Below are positions 1-9,424 of a stretch of DNA of 64,000 nucleotides, piece after piece. The translations under genes were made by a program, and so were the position numbers. This stretch comes from Odontocerum albicorne (taxonomy: Eukaryota > Arthropoda > Insecta > Trichoptera > Odontoceridae): positions 30,988,043 through 31,052,042 of the forward strand of contig OX463849.1 in NCBI GenBank assembly GCA_949825065.1, in the 5' to 3' direction. The notes under the pieces were generated by a model. The model ran no database searches, was not told the origin of the DNA, and saw nothing but the letters and a program-made list of their open reading frames with translations. Positions within the stretch are counted from its first letter, which is position 1, and every line of letters begins with the position of its first letter.

Positions 1-213
1 ATAACTCCTACTTGAGTGACTGGGTTAAACTTACGAGACTAAATATGTATAATTGTATATGGAACTTTATTTCTCAGTACCAGAATTCATCTGGTGAGAA
101 CATCTTTCTCAACAAAACAATCTATGAAGTAAAAACATGAACATCTACAAAAAAAAAAGAAAATGTTATGCTGTATGTTTCGAGATGTGGTGCTGGCGTC
201 AATAATAAATATG

Positions 214-295
214 AAAAGACAATTTATATAGCGCCCTTTAGAGAACAAACTCTCGTTAAAGGCGCTCTCTAACTCGGGATTCGAACCTACGATTA
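214..295 (-). repeat. SINE-D copy (tRNA-like box B end)
   Basis: Read on the minus strand this has a box-B-like GGTTCGAATCCCG, then a short body with AGAGCGCC, and ends in the GGCGCTATATAAATTG motif. The same tail recurs at 20755-20800 and, more diverged, at 44290-44330. This fits a short retroposon with an internal Pol III promoter. No full tRNA cloverleaf is present, so it is not a tRNA gene. Confidence 0.5.
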
Positions 296-344
296 TTGAA
301 ATATTACATAATAATTATATTTTAATTTGTCTAGTCAATCACTG

Positions 345-475
345 TTTATTCCACTTATATGTTCAGCGAAACGTATTTGGTAAGAAAATAGCAGAAAACA
401 TCCAATGAGATGACGAATTACAAAGAAATCTTTGTAAATTTTCCGATATGTGATAGCGACACATTCGGTTTAATG
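345..475 (-). repeat. Dispersed repeat E, minus copy
   Basis: The minus strand carries CCGAATGTGTCGCTATCACA, then a CGGAAAATTTACAAAG motif and a TTTTCTTACCAAATACG motif in the same order as copies at 13895-14005, 20485-20670 and 51165-51345. The family is unclassified and no coding capacity is seen. Part of it has been amplified in tandem at 7744-8075. Confidence 0.55.
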
Positions 476-489
476 TAGTGTTCATATAC

Positions 490-760
490 AGTCATACATT
501 TTGATAAGACCTCCCAAAAAGGGTAGTCTTCAAGTGCTTCCTAATGCTGCATATGCCATTCATATCTCCAACACAAAATGCAGACGATTCCACGCCACAT
601 AACCAAAAATAGTTAAAACTCTTAAACCCCGCCATATTCGATCGATTCGAAACAATAAGTGTATTAGATGAAGATAAAATCGGTCTCAAAGTTCTACTCC
701 TTCCCGAAAAAACATTTTTCTGATACAGATTCGAAAGATATAACGGAGTCATCCCATTAA
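490..760 (-). mobile_element. Non-LTR retrotransposon 3' end fragment
   Basis: The minus strand matches segments at 31745-32550 and 49720-49860 over GGTCTTATCAAAATG and the preceding coding-like part. The translated minus strand (for example YQNVF...RSYQNV) looks like the decayed C-terminal tail of a reverse-transcriptase polyprotein, where LWNxLP/FKxxL-type motifs are usual. The assignment to a LINE rests on this resemblance and on the paralogous copies. It is 5' truncated and noncoding. Confidence 0.45.
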
Positions 761-964
761 GGGGCCTGAAAACTCTCGATTATTACCATCTTAGACTTTA
801 GAAGCCCGAAGAAATCATTAAACCTATTTGTCTATCAAAAAAGAAGTTACTATCAACAAAGACAAGAAATTTAACGCGGCTCTTCTCATAGATTTCAAGA
901 CACACCAATATATTCATCCTCCAGAATCCACATGTCAAAGAAAGGTCAATCACATACAGGACGA

Positions 965-1230
965 TAATACTGTCATTCTTCGGACATATCACTAGAAGAA
1001 ATAAAGAAAGTTTGGAAAAACTGATAGTTATTGGAAGTATTGAGGAGCGGTGAGTAAGAAGACAGTCTCCAGCAAGATGGCTACACCAAATCAAAGAGAT
1101 GACTAGTTCCTTATTGGATGCTACACTTTTCATGGATGAGAGGAGTGGTGGCGAATCATCCGCTCAGTTGCAGATCATCAGGGAATGATGATGCTCAGAC
1201 ATGAGCAAGACTACTAAGAAAAAAGTGGGT
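965..1230 (+). mobile_element. RTE-like LINE 3' end (RT C-terminus relic)
   Basis: The forward strand decodes with few breaks to FFGHITRRN, KLIVIGSIEER, then ARWLHQIKEMTSS. This is the conserved tail of insect RTE/BovB-like reverse transcriptases (FFGHxxR, then GRxxTRWxDQI). It ends in the ATGATGATGCTCAGACATGAG type 3' end also seen at 24000-24020 and 24185-24210. An in-frame stop makes it a relic. Confidence 0.6.
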
Positions 1231-1697
1231 GGGTCTCTCAAGCAGTAGATGTATGATATGATCAAACGATTATTTGTATACAATGATGATAATTCAAATG
1301 AGACGTATTGAGAACTCGTCATTATGCAGTGCATGTAATGTATCACATCTAATCTTTGTTTATCTCATAACGGTGACTTAATTAGTTGAGTTCTTGCAAG
1401 TATTGTGTCATCGTTTTGATTATTATAAGCTGTAATAATTCATCTTCTTGTATCTTGCATCAATTAAGTGCCGCCTTCAACTTCCTTTGTGTTTTTGTAT
1501 ATATTTTTTGTATCCTTCTTATACAACGCATGACATGCGTGTCAGTCAGCAACGACATGTTGATTTTTATTTTCCTTAACCAATATATTTATTTATTTAC
1601 ACAATACACGATATTTACGTGTCATATACTCGTATATAACAGCAAACTTAAAAATCAAAAGATAACGTATCAATATAAATAAATAAAATAATTAATT

Positions 1698-2411
1698 TAT
1701 TTATTTTTATCAAACACTGTTTATTCCACTTTTTTGTGACGGTATAACCCTACCGGTTTCAAGGCTTTCACCTCATCTTCAGGGGAGCGCAAACAATACT
1801 AAATGCTGTTCGAACTGGTACCGATATACACGCTTCAACGGTTGGGGGCTGAGGGATGAGGAGGCATGGAACAATTTCGGCCAAGAGCGGAGATATTTTT
1901 GGGAAATAACTGTTCAACAGATGTTCCGATCGGTGTACTGACTTAGAAATTTCTAGGGCCACTAATCTGTCCAATTTATTTCCGTTACTACTGATATGTA
2001 AGAATTTGGCATCATCGATAGAAAAAGTATGGTTTTCACGGTGACAATGATTAGCCATTCATTGTCACCGTGAAAACCATACTTTTTCTATCGATGATGC
2101 CAAATTCTTACATATCAGTAGTAACGGAAATAAATTGGACAGATTAGAGGCCCTAGAAATTTCTAAGTCAGTACACCGATCCGAACATCTGTTGAACAGT
2201 TATTTCCCAAAAATCTCTCCGCTCTTGGCCGAAATAGTCCCATGCCTCCCTCATCCCTCAGCCCCCAACCGTTGAAGCGTGTATATTGGTACCAGTTCAA
2301 AGAGCATTTAGTCTTTTTTGCGCTCCCCTGAAGATGAGGTGAAAGCCTTGAAACCGGTAGGGTTATACCGTCACAAAAAAGTGGAATAAACAGTGTTTGA
2401 TAAAAATAAAT
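1698..2411. mobile_element. Palindrome of two Penelope-like element 3' ends
   Basis: Two arms of about 353 bases (1698-2050 and 2059-2411) are near-perfect reverse complements around the 8-base spacer TTAGCCAT. Each arm, read outward, encodes a stretch like the extreme C-terminus of Penelope-like retroelements: HCHRENHTFSIDDAKFLH, then KLDRLVALEISKS and NSYFPKISPLL, the region following the GIY-YIG domain. It then runs into CTGAAGATGAGG and GAAACCGG. The same outer tail recurs at 18580-18660. The layout is two head-to-head, 5'-truncated copies. The Penelope assignment is from family knowledge of this C-terminal block. Confidence 0.65.
2328..2372 (+). other. Hammerhead-like motif in Penelope-like tail
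   Basis: CTGAAGA is followed by a small stem-loop (AGGT-GAAA-GCCT), GAAA, a stem CGGTA/TACCG with loop GGGTTA, and GTC. That is the order of a type I hammerhead ribozyme core with GUC as cleavage triplet. An 8-base helix CTTTTTTG/CAAAAAAG (2313-2320 and 2374-2381) could close stem I at a distance. The bases next to the core in stems I and II do not pair cleanly, so activity is uncertain. The mirror copy lies at 1738-1782 on the minus strand. Confidence 0.35.
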
Positions 2412-3044
2412 TACAATGTCTTTAAACCTCCACAACGTTAATGCATTAACTATAAACAACACATAAAATAATTAAATATAAGTTTATTGAAAACAACATA
2501 GTATGTGCATATACGAGTACACATAACATATATCCTTAATATTTCTCAGGACAATGTTGAAGAAAATATATTTAAAAGAAAAGCAATCAAAAGGTCTGGG
2601 CTCATCTCATAACATCCCCCCAGTAAAGATACAACCCCACCAATAATAATTCAACATATGATGCTTAAACATACCAATGCACATTTAAAGTAATCAACAA
2701 TACAAGCCCCATAAAATATAGAATCTCTCTCAAGGGGATATTATAGGACATCTTACGGGTTAAAAAAACGATCGAATAACAAACAACCCTCAGTCAAGAC
2801 CTTAACCAGAGATGCCGGAGAAGGACATCTTGAACTCAACAACATTTACATAAAAATATCCACCAAATCAAACAGTTACCCAATTGTTGCATTCTCACGA
2901 TTAATTCATTATTTATTACTCGTACGAACAATTGTACGAGTAGATTTGAATTGTAAAAATATGTGATCCATTTGTCGTCAGTCGTTTGGATTTGTCATTT
3001 CGACAAAGATTTTTGCTTTTAACCAATAGATTTCATGCATACAG

Positions 3045-3135
3045 TTCATCATGTCATCTCTCTATCGAGGTAGATAGAGCACAGAGCGTTGATTTTTACT
3101 ATCTCGATGTACATTCTTGGCGTCTTCTACGCATC
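3045..3135 (-). mobile_element. Possible LINE 3' tail remnant
   Basis: The order catcatgtcat, TCTATCGAGGTAGATAGAG, then TATCTCGATGTACATTC and CTTCTACGCATC parallels the better-preserved minus-strand LINE 3' ends at 12845-13130 and 39822-40160. It is strongly diverged. Confidence 0.3.
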
Positions 3136-3383
3136 AGAGTTGTATGAAAACTCAATACATCAGAGTTGTATGAAAGGTGTCCATACACCTTGCAGAAGAT
3201 GCGAAATGTCCTCTGCCTACCCCATAAGAGAAAATGCGTTATTTATTTATTTTTATTTATTATTACACATGACAAGAAATATACACAATTTGAGAAAAAA
3301 CAACAGGTAATTTGATTTGGACATATAATTTTAATGGATCTGGGTTTGTTGCCTTTCATTTGTCGTATCCCCAGTAAACTAGG

Positions 3384-3419
3384 CTTTTGCCTGTATCTCA
3401 CTGAGGATACAGGCAAAAG
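3384..3419. repeat. Perfect 14-bp inverted repeat (hairpin)
   Basis: CTTTTGCCTGTATC at 3384-3397 and its exact complement at 3406-3419 enclose an 8-base loop. The segment upstream (CCAGTAAACTAGG) recurs at 6870-6884 together with a diverged left arm, so the hairpin belongs to a small dispersed repeat, not to a gene terminator. Confidence 0.5.
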
Positions 3420-4654
3420 ATTGGTATGTATGTATGTACAAGTATATTTATTATTAGTTAATAAGACATTCCATCCTATAAAGAGGATGATTTGTGCCAA
3501 TCAAAATTTGAAGGAAATAAGGCAGTATTAGAATACGTATAAAAAAACTACTATGGTACTAAATATTTAAAGAGTTTTGGACAGTAAATTCAGATATGTT
3601 ACTGTAAATAAATGGAGAATTAAGTGCGAGTAGGTGGAACATGTTGAACGGCCGAGATACACTTACTATTAAGTACAGATTGTATTCGGTGCGCAGAGGA
3701 AACTCAAAAAAAACTTGGTCGAGAGTCTCCTCACCCGTTCCACACGTGTATCATATGTAGTACTTTCTTTTATATGGATTTTATAAAGGTAGCTTCCTAT
3801 CAAACAGTGGCCTATCTTATCATGCATATGACAGACAATTAATTTGGAAATGTTTATTTTATGGAACCAATATTTAGTGGGTATTTTAACCTGAATATTC
3901 CTGCAGGCAGCGCCCTTATTGCTACTAGACACCTCTTTGACCAACTGGTAAGTTAAAACTTTTTTTAGCCTGCGATATGATATCTTGGGTAGAAGTTACA
4001 TAGTTTAAGGGGGATGATGAGATACTGTTTGTATCTTTTGCCAGGTGTTCTGCGATTTGATTTCCGTGTACACCCTGGTGAATATGTATGTACTCGTATA
4101 TAATAACTGATTTTTTTTGTTATAAAAGCAGTTAAGAGACTCGTATAATAAGTATTGAAAATTCTCTTTAATTAGGTACAAACAATAATCCAATTTCAAT
4201 TGTATTTGGAAATAATTAAGAGTCCATGAATTATCGTGTTAAGTATTCTTATACCATTGTTGATAGTTGTATTGTAGTTCCGCATCAATTCTATTGATTT
4301 GTCAAAGTGTACCTCCCTTAGGTCCTATTGAGGCCTATTGTGATGCTTCGGCTATACTGCTTGTGCTCTTTAGTTAACAGTCCGAGTTAGCCGTTTCGTA
4401 TTGTTCAAATATAAATAGCCTTTGTTTGTCTTGAGAGCCTTCCGAATGAATTACCATTCTGGACGGGTCAACGCCAGGCTGGCGCGTGATTGGAATGGTG
4501 GCAAGGAGATTTGGGAATAAAAGCATGTCACGTTAAATCACAATATTCAATCACTAAGTGTGAAAACGGTTTTTTTTATCAAAGGTTTAGCTTTAACTTT
4601 ATAGATCTCCATATAAGAATATTTAATAATAAATTACTTTGTAAATGCATACAT

Positions 4655-4930
4655 ACTATCACGCCTTCTCCCTATCGGGGTACGTAAAAAGGGACGAGCG
4701 CCAGACTGATTTAAAAAAATCTAGATTCCAACGGATATAGGATCCGTAACCCCCGGGGCGGAATACAGACGTCTTGCCAACTAAGCCACAGGGGCTGGCG
4801 GATGGTGTATTGTACATACATACATATCACAACCTAACCTAACCTAACGGGGCAGGCAAAAAGGAGAGAGCGCCAGACTTCCCTATCGCGACACACATCA
4901 TTCATCTTAACCTACGTCGTGATGGTGTGT
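4655..4930 (-). mobile_element. LINE 3' tails interrupted by a SINE-A head
   Basis: Two short minus-strand copies of the common LINE 3' end (ATCACGCCTTCTCCCTATCG at 4660 and GGGGCAGGCAAAAAGGAGAG at 4847) flank a minus-strand tRNA-like segment at about 4717-4800. That segment reads CCCTGTGGCTTAGTTGGCAA on the minus strand and is the box A region of SINE-A. The configuration suggests a nested insertion. Confidence 0.5.
4831..4848. repeat. Short interstitial CCTAA (TTAGG) run
   Basis: Three to four units of CCTAA, the complement of the canonical insect telomere repeat TTAGG, lie between two LINE-tail fragments. It is too short to be a telomere and may be chance or a repair scar. Confidence 0.5.
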
Positions 4931-5155
4931 ATCTTCTACTCAGGGAGTTTTCGTTCGATTCTTGATGCTACCAAAAAAGTGTCCCAGTCTGGTTAAACAG
5001 TTCATCTATTAGAAATACTGGTATGCACTAGACGTGTGCGAGTGTTGTTGCCTTTCCACTTGTGGTAGTATTTCCAACATGTATGATAGCAAACTAAGAC
5101 TTCCGTACCTACTCTAGTGGTTCTTAATCCGAATACTTGATCATTGGAAGCGAAG
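4930..5155 (+). repeat. SINE-B copy
   Basis: A box-B-like TTCGATTCTTG is followed by GTCCCAGTCTGGTTAAACAG, TTCATCT, GTGTGCGAGTGTTGTTGCCT and a CTCTAGTGGTTCTTAATCCG end. The same ordered blocks appear at 26270-26400, 31490-31600 and 57630-57840, defining a second tRNA-headed SINE family in the window. Confidence 0.6.
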
Positions 5156-5303
5156 AAAATGTATACTTACATAATTTTTTATGGTACTTGAATAGTCGAG
5201 TTAATATAAAGTCTGTCTTCCAAACTGGGGAATGCAGGTTCGATTATAGTTGGTATTTTATTATACTATAGTATGTATTGTTTAACAGTTTCGTCATAAA
5301 CAG

Positions 5304-5526
5304 CAGCGGTCTATTTGCATTTTTTGTTAAAGGCTAAATAGTAAATATTTTTGGCTCTGTGTGGGCCAAGAGGCCAACTGGAGGATATTAATATAGGTAG
5401 TTCTACTTAAATAACAAGGAAAAAAAGTTTTCACAAATTTATTATACCAAATGTAACCTAATAATAATAAATATGAAAAGGTGGCGTGCCGGATTTGGCC
5501 CACGGGCCGTAGTTTTCCGACCTCTG
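5304..5526. mobile_element. hAT-type MITE, 223 bp
   Basis: The left end CAGCGGTC and the right end (minus strand CAGAGGTCGGAAAACTACGG, CCCGTGGGCCAAATCCGGC) match the widespread hAT terminal type CAGxGGTCGGCAAACTACGG. Flanking 8-mers ATAAACAG and GTATACAG agree at 6 of 8 positions, consistent with an aged 8-bp target duplication. It has no transposase coding and is non-autonomous. Confidence 0.6.
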
Positions 5527-5989
5527 GTATACAGTACAACCTAGTGGGTTTATTGCCGTGTGTTCTTCTTATGTAGGTTTTTCTGTATCTTGTATAATAA
5601 AAATATAATTATGCGTGTTAACACATTTATGTGAATAAACTAAAATTTTATATATTTAAATTAAACCCGATATGTGTTTATGCAACGGGCGATTCAATTG
5701 AATGAATATACGAGTATGTATGTATTTAACTACTCTTGCGTTACTATGTTAGTAGGTTTAAAGAAAACTTCTTTAAAAAGAAAGTTTCATTGGTAACGTA
5801 AATTGCGTTATTACAATGAATTATGTACGTTTAGATATATGCTAAGTACTCTAGATATAAATCAATCCAACAATCTATCCTTTTGAAACCATGGTTTAAT
5901 ATAATTAGAATAAACAAGATGCAAGTATCTGTCATGTGTTGTTTGCAGACGAGCCACTGCGTGGTGGATAGTTAACTAAACATAATTGG

Positions 5990-6550
5990 CATTGTGCATA
6001 ATCCCAGCTACGAGTGTGGTTTGTCATAGACCATGCATTTTTCAGTTGTACTTTGCGAGACATACTCGTATTTGATTTACTAAAAGCCATATTTTTACCG
6101 CGTCCAATGAATGTTGCGTTTCTTCTTTCTTCTTGGAACTTTTCCACTTTTAGTTCGATTGTTAATTTTTTTAAGCTTAATCAGTTGAAACTTTAAATAG
6201 TTCATTTTGTCACTTTTTAAAATTAGTTTTGTTATATTGGCTCATACAAAACTACCTCCGTGACTTAGTTGGTAAGACGTTTGCCTCCCAGCCCGCGTTG
6301 CTGGTTCAAATCCCGCATAATCCTTCAAATCCTTTTTAAAAATAGATTTTTTAAAAAGGATTCCAGTCAGATTTTCACTTTAGGCCTCTTGAATATCTTT
6401 CTGGTTGGTTGGAAGAGATTGCCACATGGCAGTACTCCCGCCAGGTTTTACTGTGTACAACGAAAGTGTAACATAATACAATACAAAAAAAGCATAGTGA
6501 CTTTAAAATCTTGGCACAAATCATCATACTATAGTTTGGGTACATTGCCT
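5990..6550. repeat. Dispersed repeat H, interrupted by SINE-A
   Basis: The blocks at 5990-6251 (GACCATGCATTTTTCAGTTG, TTTAAGCTTAATCAGTTGAA, TTATATTGGCTCATA) and 6489-6550 (TTGGCACAAATCAT, GGTACATTGCC) align in the same order with 53985-54500. In that copy the middle lacks the SINE, so H predates the SINE insertion here. H is unclassified. Confidence 0.55.
6252..6480 (+). mobile_element. SINE-A, near full-length
   Basis: It starts with a tRNA-like head: box A TGACTTAGTTGGTAAGACG and box B GGTTCAAATCCCG. Then come TTCCAGTCAGATTTTCACTT, GGCCTCTTGAA and the tail TTGGTTGGAAGAGATTGCCA with CCCGCCAGG. Flanks ATACAAAA (6244-6251 and 6481-6488) look like an 8-bp target duplication, although the right one overlaps an A-rich tail. 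The paralogous H copy at 54420-54440 supplies the empty site. Pol III transcription from the internal promoter is expected for an active copy. Confidence 0.75.
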
Positions 6551-6724
6551 ATTATAAAAAAAAACTATATAAGTTTGAATGAATAATTATTACTTCAACT
6601 ATAAATACTAATTTAGGAAGTTTTTGAAGAACTTTTTTCAGTTGACACTTTTCGGGAAATGCTGTACGGGATTGGTTTTGAAGTGATTCTAATATTTTTG
6701 CAAACAATATACATTTATTTATTT

Positions 6725-6791
6725 ATACTTTGCATACATATACTCGTATATATATAATATTAAGTAATTATAGTATATGTATGCAAAGTAT
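6725..6791. repeat. 20-bp inverted repeat, AT-rich
   Basis: Arms 6725-6744 and 6772-6791 are exact complements of each other (ATACTTTGCATACATATACT), with a 27-base AT-rich loop. No TIR target duplication or coding sequence is recognisable, so this is an orphan cruciform-capable sequence. Confidence 0.55.
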
Positions 6792-7224
6792 GTGAAGAAC
6801 AAGACAAGCAAATAATAAAACCGGTAATTTAAAGTAACTCAGTTTGTTGCATAACATTTGTCTTGTCACCAGTAAACTAGGTGTTTACCTGTATCTTACT
6901 AAGGACCTATACACATGAAAAGATAGTTTGATAGTTTTTATCGATTGTTGATTAATTCTTTACTACCCCTGTCATAAATTCTGATCAACTTGTAAAATTG
7001 TGAGACCTAAGTTTAAATAAGTACCACTTGAGTCAACCCTTGATGTACTTCATCATTTTGGAGAAATCAATAACCTATCTCACATTTTCCTCCATGTACT
7101 TATTAAAAACATATTCCATTAAGAGTTCACACTAATTTTCTCTATAACTTACCCCTTTACCGGATATGACCTGACATCTTGAACGGATGGGAAAGAACCA
7201 CACATCTAAGTCGTGTTAGAGGAT

Positions 7225-7400
7225 CATCAAAAAACTATGGTTGGGTCAAATGAATGAAAAATTGAAGGAAGAAAATGTAAGAAGTAAGCGTAACAGAAGT
7301 TGTATGGATGTGAAGGACACGAAGGAAGTATGTTGTGAAAGGAAAGTTTGACGCGTTGTCCGCAAAACGGCGTGATGGTATACAATATGTAACATATGTA
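7225..7400 (+). mobile_element. LINE 3' tail
   Basis: Forward-strand fragment with AACTATGGTTGGGTCAAATG, AGTTGTATGGATGTGAAGGA and a CGGCGTGATGGTATACA terminus. This is the end shared by the copies at 59905-60085 and 61975-62095. Coding sense is lost. Confidence 0.55.
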
Positions 7401-7550
7401 TACATAACCTTGGTCATACTCGTACGTATCCTTATACTATATCTCCAAATACTAGGTAGAAAAAATCCATGTGTCATTTGAGAGGGGTAGCACAACGCGG
7501 GATTCGAACCGGTGACCTTCCGCATGAAAGTACAACGCGTTATCGCGTGG
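7400..7550 (-). repeat. SINE-C copy, 5' part
   Basis: The minus strand reads GCGATAACGCGTTGTACTTT, then box B CCGGTTCGAATCCCGCGTTG and CTCAAATGACACATGG. This matches the heads of SINE-C copies at 22545 and 55925. Only the first 150 bases remain. Confidence 0.55.
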
Positions 7551-7743
7551 TTATGCTCATAATGGTTTCATTAATGTGTTCTAAAGAAATAACGCCGTAA
7601 TCATGGAGTTAAATTAGAATCTTCATCTTGCTTAAGTAATCTTATTAGTTTCAAGAATAATAATTTCAAATTACCTCCAATTTTCTCTTTCATTCAATCT
7701 CTCCATGATTTATTATTTTCATTCAGTTTATTCATTTACATTT

Positions 7744-8075
7744 AAGTTCAAATGTGTCACTATTACATATCGGAAGATTTACATTTAAGACCGAATGTGT
7801 CACTATTACATATCGGAAGATTAACATTTACATTTAAGACCGAATGTGTCACTATTACATATCGGAAGATCTACATTTACATTTAATGCCGAATCTGTTA
7901 CTATTACATATCGGAAGATTTACATTCAAGGCCGAATGTGTTATTATTACATATCGGAAGATCTACATTTACATTTAAGGCTGAATGTGTTACTATTACA
8001 TATCGGAAGATCTACATTTATATTTAAGGCCGAATGTGTTACTATTATAATATATCGGAAGATCTACAAAGGTAT
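7744..8075 (+). repeat. Tandem array, 43-51 bp unit, about 7 copies
   Basis: Units each contain CCGAATGTGTTACTATTACA, then TATCGGAAGAT and a variable TTTACATTTAAG spacer. The core is the same sequence as the interior of dispersed repeat E, and the last unit runs directly into the rest of an E copy (8030-8140). A 78-codon open frame across the array is a by-product of repeat length. Confidence 0.75.
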
Positions 8076-8224
8076 TTGGTAGATCGTCTTCCATGGTCAG
8101 TTTTGTGGAAGATTATTTTACTATTTTTTTCTAATGTGTTACACTTTTTTATAACCTAGAGGACTTATTACCACGTAATGTAAAGATGTTAACGTGGTTT
8201 TTCGCAAAAATCATACAAAAGCCT

Positions 8225-8330
8225 TTTTTTTTAAATAAAATGGTACCAATGGGATTCAAACACCCCCGGTTTGGGAGATAGTAAGTAGCCTTACTAAATA
8301 GACCACGGATATTTGTGAGATTAAAAGAAT
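8225..8330 (-). repeat. tRNA-like SINE head
   Basis: The minus strand shows GGTCTATTTAGTAAGGCTAC (box-A-like) and GTGTTTGAATCCCAT (box-B-like) at about tRNA spacing, followed by a TTTTATTT stretch. The missing acceptor-stem pairing argues against a functional tRNA. Confidence 0.4.
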
Positions 8331-9081
8331 AACCACTGCAGCTTTTGTAGTTGCATGGAAAGTACATATTTATCTTAAAGCCTATTCTGTTCACAAATTT
8401 TCAGTCAACATCTTTGCAGTCTTAACATCTTTTATAATAAAGACAGGAAGAACACCCTTTTCATCTTCTTGGTGTTCGTTTGTTTTACATTTTGGCGTGA
8501 ATATCGCCGATTGTGGTCAACGATCAATAAATTTTTCAAAATCAATACAGTAAACGTGATTTTCAAACGAGTCCAATAAAACATCGAAAGTGCTAACAGT
8601 AATCAAAATCGTAGACAAAAATGACCACAACTTTTTGAAAATTACCACAACATTTTAATTTGTATAATACTCTTCAAGACTTTTATATTAATGATGTGAA
8701 TATGTCGAAGAGCGTAGTAACAACATTGTCCTCGATCCCAGTAATCGGGCCTTCGGGTTTTAGAACCGCTGGAGTTGGCATGATACATATACACGTATGT
8801 AAGCAATACTGCTGCACACTTCTAACGCGTGTGAGTTTGTTACTAGACAAATTCTTTCAAGCAGAGAGCAACCTTTCATATATTTATTTATTTACAATTT
8901 CGATAGTTTTATTTGAAAACTAGCTGTACCCGGCCACGCGTTGCTGTGGCTCAGTCTGGATAAATGGAAAAGAAAGAAAAGAGAAAGCACACGTTTCTAA
9001 TTTGTTTAATTTCACAATGCTTTTGGATATACAATATTTTTGACGTCTTTCAGCCACTCTCAGCCTGTCGCGTTCATTCTC

Positions 9082-9315
9082 TTAAGAACGAAGCAGATCT
9101 GAAGCTGCAGAACGCGATCGCCATGCTCGCAACCGAGCATCCTCAAGTCTGGCTGCACGTCGCTCAGCTGCTTCCTCGGCACGTATTTGAGCCATTATTT
9201 GTCTGTTTCGCTCGTACGCTGATGCCCGTTCTTCCTCAGTTTGATTTGCAATTACTCGTCGCACTGCTTCCGCTCCGCGAGTACGACGACTTAAGTTTGA
9301 TCTTCTGCGTGGCAT
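9082..9315 (-). pseudogene. Helitron Rep N-terminal fragment
   Basis: The frame begins MPRRRSNLSRRTRGAE and continues with an Arg/Glu/Ala-rich, probably coiled-coil stretch (ERNRQIMAQIRAEEAAERR). This is the usual start of insect Helitron RepHel proteins. It lies downstream of the helicase pieces on the same strand, the reverse of the normal order, so it was joined by rearrangement or belongs to a second overlapping copy. It fades after about 85 residues and lacks the HUH nuclease. Confidence 0.6.
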
Positions 9316-9424
9316 TATTTTGATAAACTAAAGCAAATTGATTGCACTGAAAAAGAAGAAAGAAAGTTAGAACAAAAACATATAAAATTGCAAAACATTA
9401 AAAAAGGAAAAAACACGAACTAAA

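Noticed and set aside
4831..4848. Telomeric sequence
   Set aside because: Only three to four CCTAA units are present. Too short to indicate a chromosome end or a fusion point.
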